9,318 bases of DNA from an uncultured Rhodospirillaceae bacterium (GTDB taxonomy: Bacteria > Pseudomonadota > Alphaproteobacteria > Thalassobaculales > Thalassobaculaceae): NCBI GenBank assembly GCA_937891725.1, contig CALAHL010000445.1:1-9318 (forward strand), given 5' to 3'. Under the pieces are notes generated by a model. It did no database searches. It was given only the letters and a program-made list of their open reading frames with translations, and was not told where the DNA came from. Positions 1-5,251 of the stretch are shown one piece after another; the stretch's first letter is position 1; each line of letters starts with the position of its first letter. The translations under genes were made by a program, and so were the position numbers.

Positions 1-2039
1 TGCTGGAGCCGGAGCGTCCGGCCCTGGCGCGCGGGAAAGTGGCCTATGTCGGCCACCCGGTCGCGGTGATCCTGGCGAAAACGCCGGAAATCGCCCAGGA
101 CGCATTGGAGGCGATCGTGCTCGACATCGCCGATCTGCCGGCCGCTGTGGATCTGGAAGCAGCCGCCGCCGAAGGTGCCCCGCAAATCTGGGACGACATT
201 CCCGACAATCGCTCCTTTACCTGGGAGAAGGGCGATCGCGCCGCCACCGAGACGGGGTTCGCCGAGGCCGCCCATGTTATTGAGCTGACCGTCCGGCATC
301 CGCGCGTCGCAATCGCCCCGATCGAGACACGGGGCTGTATCGCCGAATTCGATGCCAAGACCGGACGCTACACCCTCACCACCCCCAGCCAAGGTGTCGT
401 CGGCCTACGCACGGCCATGGCCGATTACATGGGGGTCGATGAGGCCAGTGTCCGGGTGATCACCGAAGACGTCGGCGGCAGTTTCGCGGTCAAGATCTGG
501 CCCTATCCCGAACAGCTGCTGGCGCTGATCGCGGCCCGGGAGACCGGACGCCCGGTCAAGTGGATCGGCAGCCGGACGGAAAGCTTCGTCTCGGACGCGA
601 TGGGACGCGGCCGGGTCGACCGGGCCAAATTGGCGCTGGACGCGGACGGCAAATTCCTGGCGTTCCGGATCGATGCCCTGGCCGATATGGGAGCGTTCCT
701 GAACGCGGTCGCGCCCTCAATCGTGACCAGCGGTGCGATCCGGCCCTTCGCCCATGTCTACAAGATCCCCGGGCTGCTCTACCGGGTGGACGCGATCTTC
801 ACCAACACCATGATGACCGACGCCTACAGAGGTGCGGGCAAGCCCGAGTCGTGCAGCACGCTAGAGCGTCTGATCGACGTGGCGGCGCATGAGCTGGGGT
901 TCGACCGGGTTGAGCTGCGCCGTAAGAACCTGATCCAGCCAGCGGATCTGCCCTACAATACGCCAATGGGCGAGACCTATGACGGCGGCGACTTTCCGGC
1001 AATTGCCGAGAAGATCCTCAGGGCTGCCGATTGGACCGGGATCGAGGCACGCCGGGCGGAGAGCGCCAAACACGGCCTGTTGCGCGGCGCCGGCCTCGGT
1101 TTTCACCTGCATGCGACCGGCGGTTCGGTGGCGGAGCGGAGCGAGGTGCGGGCGATGCCGGACGGCACGGTGCTGGTGCGGACCGGCACCCAGGATTCCG
1201 GACAGGGTCACCGGACCGCTCTTGCAATCGTCGCCGCCGAAACCCTGGAAGTTCCGGTTGACCGGATCCGGGTCGAACAGGGCGACAGCGACTGGCTCGC
1301 AAAGGGCGGCGGCACCGGGGGCTCCAACCTGCTGGCGATCGCCGGCAACACGGTTCACCGGACCGCCCTCAAGATGATCGACCAGGCCAAACAGGTGGCC
1401 GCCCATATGCTGGAAGCCGCGGTCCAGGATGTGGAATACGGCCTCGGGGATTTTCGCATCGCCGGAACCGACCGCAAGATCGGCCTGGCCCAGGTGGCCG
1501 CGGGCTGGGACGACATTCCGGCGGATCAGAGGGATGGGGAGCTGGGTGCCGGCTGCGTCGCCCAACTCGACTTCGAAGGGTTGCACACGACGTTTCCGAA
1601 CGGGGCCTATGTCTGTGAGGTTGAGGTCGATCCGGAGACCGGCGCCGTCTATGTCGATCGGTTCACCGGGGTCGACGATCTGGGTCGGGTGATCAACGAG
1701 CCGACGGCCTTGGGCCAGCTCCATGGCGGGATCGGACAGTCGATCGGTGAAGTGCTGATGGAGGGATTGGTTTATGACGAGCAGGGTCAGGTTCTGACCG
1801 GCTCCCTGATGGACTACGCCCTCCCCCGTGCCGACCAGGTCCCGTTCATGGACCTGAACTGGGCGCCGACGGACAGTCCAAACGCGTTGATCGGTGCGAA
1901 GGGCGTGGGCGAGGTTTCGTCGATCGGAGCACCGGGCGCGATCATGAACGCCGTGCTGGACGCACTCCGGCCCCAGGACGTCCGGCATCTCGATATTCCG
2001 CTGACCCCTGAGAAGATCTGGAAGGCACTGCACCCGTGA
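1..2039 (+). CDS. Xanthine dehydrogenase-family molybdopterin-binding subunit (CoxL-like), 5' partial
   Basis: This is the large catalytic subunit of a molybdenum hydroxylase, which binds the Mo-pterin cytosine dinucleotide cofactor and hydroxylates a carbon centre of an unidentified substrate, probably in the cytoplasm. The open frame runs in from the left edge (first full codon at base 3), so the GTG at 39 is unlikely to be the start; 678 residues are visible. Counting from that GTG, the family signature follows in order: the N-terminal VGHPVAV segment (about 4-10), GGSFAVK (146-152) where the family usually has a GGxFGxK-like loop, the active-site loop AYRGAGKPE (262-270), QDSGQGH (385-391), GGGTGGS (423-429), and GVGEVSSIGAP (622-632), whose E625 matches the catalytic glutamate. 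The AYRGAG loop lacks the Cu-binding Cys of true aerobic CO dehydrogenase (AYRCSF), so CO oxidation is unlikely. The small FeS and FAD subunits are not in the window and may lie upstream. The SDR gene follows after 85 nt on the same strand. The family is sure; the substrate is unknown. Confidence 0.93.
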   Translation, partial: LEPERPALARGKVAYVGHPVAVILAKTPEIAQDALEAIVLDIADLPAAVDLEAAAAEGAPQIWDDIPDNRSFTWEKGDRAATETGFAEAAHVIELTVRHPRVAIAPIETRGCIAEFDAKTGRYTLTTPSQGVVGLRTAMADYMGVDEASVRVITEDVGGSFAVKIWPYPEQLLALIAARETGRPVKWIGSRTESFVSDAMGRGRVDRAKLALDADGKFLAFRIDALADMGAFLNAVAPSIVTSGAIRPFAHVYKIPGLLYRVDAIFTNTMMTDAYRGAGKPESCSTLERLIDVAAHELGFDRVELRRKNLIQPADLPYNTPMGETYDGGDFPAIAEKILRAADWTGIEARRAESAKHGLLRGAGLGFHLHATGGSVAERSEVRAMPDGTVLVRTGTQDSGQGHRTALAIVAAETLEVPVDRIRVEQGDSDWLAKGGGTGGSNLLAIAGNTVHRTALKMIDQAKQVAAHMLEAAVQDVEYGLGDFRIAGTDRKIGLAQVAAGWDDIPADQRDGELGAGCVAQLDFEGLHTTFPNGAYVCEVEVDPETGAVYVDRFTGVDDLGRVINEPTALGQLHGGIGQSIGEVLMEGLVYDEQGQVLTGSLMDYALPRADQVPFMDLNWAPTDSPNALIGAKGVGEVSSIGAPGAIMNAVLDALRPQDVRHLDIPLTPEKIWKALHP

Positions 2040-2124
2040 TCATTCGGCTAGAATAATTGGGCAGATCGAGGCCATATGAGTTCCGAGCCGTGACATGTGT
2101 TAACCGGCAGAGGGAGATCGCCCG

Positions 2125-2817
2125 ATGAGCAAAGAAGTCGCCTTAATCATTGGCGCCGGCGCCGGACTGAGCGCATCACTGGCCCGCTTGTTCACCAACG
2201 AGGGCATGGCCGTGGCATTGGCAGCCCGGGCGACCGACAAATTGTCGGATTTGGCCGCCGAGACCGGCGCCAAGATCTACCCCTGCGATGCCGCCTCGCC
2301 CGACGACATGGCGCGCCTGTTCGCCTCGGTGGAAGCGGACCTCGGTGCACCGGATATCGCCGTCTACAACCCTTCAATGCGAGCACCCGGGCCGATCGAG
2401 GAGATCGACACCACCCGCGCCCGGGACGCGATCCTGACCTCGGGCTATGGCGGATTCCTGATGGCCCATGAGGCGGCAAAGCGCATGGTCCCCCGGGGCT
2501 CGGGAACCCTGCTGTTCACCGGCGCCTCCGCCAGCGTGAAGGGCTACAAGAATTCATCGGTCTTCGCGATGGGCAAACATGCCTTGCGAGGCCTCTGCTC
2601 ATCCCTTGCCCGAGAGTTGCACCCGAAGGGCATTCATGTCGGTCATTTCGTGATCGACGGCGGCATCAAGGCACGCGACGAGACCCGCACGCCACGCGGC
2701 GAAGACGGATTTCTGTCACCGGACGCAATTGCCGAAACCTACCTTCATGTGCACCGCCAACCGCGCAGCACCTGGACCTGGGAGATCGAACTTCGACCCT
2801 GGATCGAATCGTTCTGA
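2125..2817 (+). CDS. Short-chain dehydrogenase/reductase-like protein with Phe at the catalytic Tyr position
   Basis: This 230-residue cytoplasmic Rossmann-fold protein resembles classical SDRs. It has the N-terminal dinucleotide-binding glycine motif GAGAGLS (10-16), an Asp after the third strand (D55, in YPCDAA), a VYNPS segment (80-84) in place of the usual NNAG, and the active-site serine region TGASAS (132-137). The catalytic YxxxK motif reads FAMGK (147-151): the lysine is kept but the tyrosine is phenylalanine. As I recall, a known SDR subgroup (SDR_c10 in CDD) carries this Phe replacement, so it is probably a family trait and not a recent mutation. The ending HVGHFVIDGGI (171-181) is also typical of that group. 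Ordinary SDR redox chemistry is doubtful; it may bind a cofactor or use another mechanism. The start is supported by AGGGAG at 2111-2116, 8 nt before ATG. It may be co-transcribed with the molybdenum hydroxylase gene 85 nt upstream. Confidence 0.9.
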   Translation: MSKEVALIIGAGAGLSASLARLFTNEGMAVALAARATDKLSDLAAETGAKIYPCDAASPDDMARLFASVEADLGAPDIAVYNPSMRAPGPIEEIDTTRARDAILTSGYGGFLMAHEAAKRMVPRGSGTLLFTGASASVKGYKNSSVFAMGKHALRGLCSSLARELHPKGIHVGHFVIDGGIKARDETRTPRGEDGFLSPDAIAETYLHVHRQPRSTWTWEIELRPWIESF

Positions 2818-2823
2818 CTTTGC

Positions 2824-2852
2824 ACAATTGCACACAATGGTCGCGCAATTGT
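2824..2852. repeat. 8-bp inverted repeat after the SDR gene
   Basis: ACAATTGC (2824-2831) and GCAATTGT (2845-2852) are perfect inverse complements around a 13-nt spacer, 7 nt after the SDR stop codon. TTGCACA is also directly repeated at 2820-2826 and 2828-2834. No T-run follows the right arm, so it is a poor intrinsic terminator. It could be a protein-binding site or a weak 3'-end structure. Confidence 0.4.
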
Positions 2853-2876
2853 CATTGATCCGTCACATGCTCCCGG

Positions 2877-2905
2877 TCGACATTACGGACGATTCGCGGT
2901 ATTTG
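2877..2905 (+). promoter_or_regulatory. Possible promoter of the cold-shock gene
   Basis: TCGACA (2877-2882) and TATTTG (2900-2905) are separated by 17 nt and weakly resemble sigma-70 type -35 and -10 boxes. If used, transcription would begin near 2912, giving a leader of about 140 nt, as is common for cold-shock genes. The match is modest and other starts are possible. Confidence 0.3.
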
Positions 2906-2911
2906 TGTAGG

Positions 2912-3053
2912 CCGGAGCCACGTTGGCTCAACACCAACCGGCGGAGCCGGATAAGACGTTGTCCCACGCGTTCTTGATGTCTGGTCTTGAGTGCGTCCCC
3001 TGGTGGTGATCTTCGAAATCCGGAGGACGCTTCGGTCTTGGAGTGCATATCGC
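2912..3053 (+). promoter_or_regulatory. Structured 5' leader of the cold-shock gene
   Basis: The stretch before the cold-shock start holds several potential RNA structures. GAGCCA-CGT-TGGCTC (2915-2929) and CCGGC-GGA-GCCGG (2938-2950) form two small tandem hairpins near the inferred transcript start. GCGTCC (2994-2999) can pair with GGACGC (3025-3030); this would cover a strong Shine-Dalgarno-like GGAGGA at 3022-3027 that is too far (26 nt) from the ATG to serve it. A near-copy GGTCTTGAGTGC / GGTCTTGGAGTGC occurs at 2983-2994 and 3034-3046. The likely ribosome site for the ATG is GGAG at 3040-3043, 10 nt upstream. Long structured leaders are known to control cold-shock mRNAs by temperature; that role here is inferred. 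Confidence 0.45.
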
Positions 3054-3260
3054 ATGAGTAAGGGTACGGTTAAGTGGTTCAACACCACGAAAGGTTACGG
3101 GTTCATTCGGCCTGACGACGACGGCGCGGATGTTTTCGTGCATATAACCGCAGTTCAACGGTCCGGTCTTCAGGGTCTGAATGAAGGCCAGGAAGTCATG
3201 TATGAGCTTCGGGAACAGCGCAACGGCAAGATGGCGGCGGAAGATCTGCAGCTCGCCTAA
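3054..3260 (+). CDS. Cold-shock domain protein (CspA family), 68 residues
   Basis: This is a single cold-shock domain that binds single-stranded RNA or DNA in the cytoplasm and acts as an RNA chaperone. It opens with the family's canonical MSKGTVKWFN and carries RNP1 (KGYGFI, 13-18) and RNP2 (VFVHI, 27-31), with the aromatic residues W8, F9, Y15, F17 and F28 that stack on bases. The end, NGKMAAEDLQLA, closes the fifth strand at normal family length. The start at 3054 is chosen because it gives the canonical N-terminus; an in-frame GTG 21 codons upstream would add a tail with no family match. The gene sits alone between a structured leader and a strong terminator, so it is probably monocistronic. 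Whether it is cold-induced or constitutive cannot be told from the protein. Confidence 0.95.
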   Translation: MSKGTVKWFNTTKGYGFIRPDDDGADVFVHITAVQRSGLQGLNEGQEVMYELREQRNGKMAAEDLQLA

Positions 3261-3303
3261 TCGCGGCTGACGTATTCCGAGCCCGATAGGGTTCGAGGAC
3301 GGG

Positions 3304-3333
3304 AACGGCGGCGCTGCCTGGTGCCGCCGTTTT
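3304..3333 (+). terminator. Intrinsic terminator of the cold-shock gene
   Basis: AACGGCGGC (3304-3312) pairs perfectly with GCCGCCGTT (3323-3331) around a 10-nt loop, and the stem runs into four T residues (3330-3333) followed by CGCGTTT. It lies 43 nt after the cold-shock stop. A smaller hairpin, CGAGCCC-GATA-GGGTTCG with one G-U pair, precedes it at 3278-3295. It separates the cold-shock gene from the efflux operon. Confidence 0.82.
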
Positions 3334-3443
3334 CGCGTTTGAGGCTGCGCGATGGATAGTTGGCTCAGGTCGGATTGCGGGACTGTCACGTCGAGGCGAC
3401 GGAACTCTGCGACATAGTGTCAAGCGCGCCTGATTAGAGCTTG

Positions 3444-3458
3444 CCGATATTATATCGG
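3444..3458. promoter_or_regulatory. Perfect 15-nt palindrome, likely operator for the PadR regulator
   Basis: CCGATAT-T-ATATCGG is a perfect 7-1-7 palindrome lying 45-59 nt upstream of the padR-type start codon. It contains TATTAT (3448-3453), which resembles a -10 box, although no convincing -35 lies at the right distance; an alternative pairing is TTGCCG (3441-3446) with TATATC (3466-3471) at 19 nt. PadR proteins bind as dimers to palindromes and often repress their own operon, so this is the best operator candidate. That assignment is inferred from position and symmetry only. Confidence 0.6.
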
Positions 3459-3496
3459 GCCGGCATATATCGAGCGTAAGCGTATCGAACGGATAT
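3452..3496. repeat. Phased ATATCG half-sites at 15-nt spacing before padR
   Basis: ATATCG begins at 3452 (right arm of the palindrome) and again at 3467, and GTATCG begins at 3482, giving a strict 15-nt period. An inverted near-copy, CGGATAT (3490-3496), closes the array 6 nt before the ATG at 3503. The array occupies the expected promoter and translation-start region, so binding there could block transcription. Cooperative binding of the PadR product is an inference. Confidence 0.5.
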
Positions 3497-3502
3497 AGCC
3501 CT

Positions 3503-4105
3503 ATGGACGTCAGGACACTCTGCCTCGCCGCCCTCAGCAGAGGCGACGCGACTGGATATGAAATCAAGAAAATGTATGAGTCCGGTCCACTCGCTCATTT
3601 TCAGGGCGCCAGTTTCGGCTCGATCTATCCGGCGTTGTCGCGACTGCTTGACGACGGCTTGGTACAGGCCGAAGCACGCGAGCAGGACGGGCGCCCGGAC
3701 AAGAAGGTCTATCGTTTGACCGAGCGTGGACGTGAGGCTTTTCGAGGGGCTTTAACCGGACCACCGCCAGAACCGGAAACCATCAAATCCGACCTGCTGT
3801 TCATGCTGATGTTCGCGACGGAAATGACGCCCACCCACGTTACCGACCTCATCAAGGCCCGAGTCACCGAATTGCGGTCGTTGGCGGACAGGATCGAGGC
3901 CAAGGCCTCAGATTGCGGTGTAGGCGATGATTGCGGAGAGACGGCCTCGGCCGGATTTTTCCGCGAGCCTGGACCCAAGTTTGTGGCCGGGTACGGTGTC
4001 ACGATCTACCGAGCGGCCGCCGACTACATGGAGCGGCACCAGACCGACTTGGTGCGCGAAATCGAGACCGCGCGTGCGGCCCTTCCCAACATGGCGGCGG
4101 AGTAG
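3503..4105 (+). CDS. PadR-family transcriptional regulator of the efflux operon
   Basis: This 200-residue DNA-binding protein has the PadR winged-helix domain at its N-terminus: TLCLAALSRGDATGYEIKK (5-23) is the first helix pair, ASFGSIYPALSRLLDDGLV (36-54) the recognition helix region, and KKVYRLTERGREAF (67-80) the wing and following helix. The C-terminal half (about 95-195) is helical and fits the Vir_act_alpha_C dimerisation domain. The ATG at 3503 gives the usual PadR N-terminus; the ribosome site is weak (CGGA at 3490-3493). The gene ends 3 nt before the adaptor gene, so it is almost certainly the first gene of the pump operon and likely represses it until an effector binds. A short Cys pair (C138 and C144, in DCGVGDDC) lies in a loop of the C-terminal half and might be redox- or metal-sensitive, which is speculative. 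The effector is unknown. Confidence 0.93.
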   Translation: MDVRTLCLAALSRGDATGYEIKKMYESGPLAHFQGASFGSIYPALSRLLDDGLVQAEAREQDGRPDKKVYRLTERGREAFRGALTGPPPEPETIKSDLLFMLMFATEMTPTHVTDLIKARVTELRSLADRIEAKASDCGVGDDCGETASAGFFREPGPKFVAGYGVTIYRAAADYMERHQTDLVREIETARAALPNMAAE

Positions 4106-4108
4106 CCT

Positions 4109-5251
4109 GTGACCCCTTCCCCAAAACCGTCAAAGCGTCGGGTGCCCTCAACCCTGATCGCCGTGCTGATCGCTGTGGCCGCCGTAGCCTGGGTCGGTTC
4201 CGGATATTTTGGCGGCCTTTGGAACCTGTCAGGCTCACCCGAGAGCCTTGACGTCGTAAGTGTGCGCGCGGCGCCAAAGGAGGCGGAGCCCACGCGGGTG
4301 CGGGTCAAGACACTCGACGCTCGGCCCTTCATCGAAGAAATTCAGGCGTCCGGCCAGACCGAAGCAGCACGCACCGTCGAAATCCGCGCGGAGACCGATG
4401 GTCGGGTGGTTGAGTTGCCGGTTGCCGAAGGCCGCGCAGTCGCGGAAGGCGACCTCCTGGTCCGGCTTGATCGGGCGGAACGGGATGCACAGCTGGCACA
4501 AGTCAAGGCGCGTGCTCAACAGCGCTCAATCGAGTTCGAAGCGGCACGCACGCTGGCCAGCAGCGGTTTTCAATCGCAAACCCGTAGGGCGGAAGCGCTC
4601 GCGGATTTGGAGACTGCAAAGGCAGACCTTGCCATTCTGGAGGTCGACGTCGCCCGCACCGAGATCACCGCACCTTTCGACGGCATTCTGGACCGCCGCC
4701 CCGCCGAGATCGGCAGCTTCGTGCAGCGCGGTGATCATGTCGCGACGATCGTCGACGTGAATCCGATTCTTGTGGTCGCTCAGGTCTCCGAAAAGGACGT
4801 GACCAAACTTCAGGTCGGAATGCCCGCGCAGACCCGGCTCACCACCGGGCCCAATCATATCGGGGTGGTGAGCTACATCGCCACCGTCGCGGACAGCCAG
4901 ACACGCACCTTCCGGGTCGAAGTGGAAATCGAAAACCGGGAACGACGGATCGGTGAAGGCATGTCCGCCGAGATCAAGGTCAAGCTTCCCCCGGTCCAAG
5001 CCCATCTGGTCTCTCCCTCGATCTTTCGGTTGGATGCCGAAGGTCGTATCGGTGTGATCCTGGTTCAGGACGACAATGTCGCCCGGTTCCTTCGCGTGGC
5101 GATCATCGGCTCCGGTGAGGATGGAGCCTATGTGACCGGCCTGCCCGATCGCGCTCAGGTGGTTACGGTTGGCCAGGAACTGGTTGAGGATGGGGAGGTC
5201 GTCACCCCTGTATCCGCCCGACAGACGCCCGCCGCGGGAGCGCAATCGTGA
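4109..5251 (+). CDS. RND efflux periplasmic adaptor subunit (HlyD/AcrA-type membrane fusion protein)
   Basis: This 380-residue protein bridges the inner-membrane RND pump to an outer-membrane channel across the periplasm. An N-terminal basic stretch is followed by one hydrophobic segment (about 14-32) that would anchor or export it; there is no lipobox cysteine, so it is not an AcrA-like lipoprotein. The first half of the lipoyl-like domain is at about 89-120 (AETDGRVVELPVAEG), a helical hairpin spans about 121-180, and the second lipoyl half is at 185-215 (ITAPFDGILDRRPAEIGSFV). A beta-barrel follows (about 217-293) and then a membrane-proximal domain. The GTG start at 4109 has GGAG at 4099-4102, 6 nt upstream and inside the end of the regulator gene. 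Its stop overlaps the pump start by 4 nt (GTGA), which indicates translational coupling. Confidence 0.95.
   Translation: MTPSPKPSKRRVPSTLIAVLIAVAAVAWVGSGYFGGLWNLSGSPESLDVVSVRAAPKEAEPTRVRVKTLDARPFIEEIQASGQTEAARTVEIRAETDGRVVELPVAEGRAVAEGDLLVRLDRAERDAQLAQVKARAQQRSIEFEAARTLASSGFQSQTRRAEALADLETAKADLAILEVDVARTEITAPFDGILDRRPAEIGSFVQRGDHVATIVDVNPILVVAQVSEKDVTKLQVGMPAQTRLTTGPNHIGVVSYIATVADSQTRTFRVEVEIENRERRIGEGMSAEIKVKLPPVQAHLVSPSIFRLDAEGRIGVILVQDDNVARFLRVAIIGSGEDGAYVTGLPDRAQVVTVGQELVEDGEVVTPVSARQTPAAGAQS

Noticed and set aside
861..2033. Long open frame of 390 codons on the minus strand within the hydroxylase gene
   Set aside because: Its translation shows no recognisable domain, and the plus strand carries clear hydroxylase motifs throughout. 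Long antisense frames are expected in GC-rich coding sequence.
1..2039. Aerobic CO dehydrogenase large subunit (coxL) as a specific name
   Set aside because: The active-site loop is AYRGAG, not the Cys-containing AYRCSF of CO-oxidising enzymes.
2076..2093. Five-codon frame (MSSEP) between the hydroxylase and SDR genes
   Set aside because: It has no convincing ribosome site and is too short to separate from chance. The rest of 2040-2124 shows only the SDR ribosome site.
2824..2852. Intrinsic terminator for the SDR gene
   Set aside because: The 8-bp stem is AT-rich in its core and no T-run follows, so it is listed only as an inverted repeat.
2991..3053. Upstream GTG start that would lengthen the cold-shock protein by 21 residues
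   Set aside because: The added residues have no match in the family, and MSKGTVKWFN at 3054 is the canonical N-terminus.
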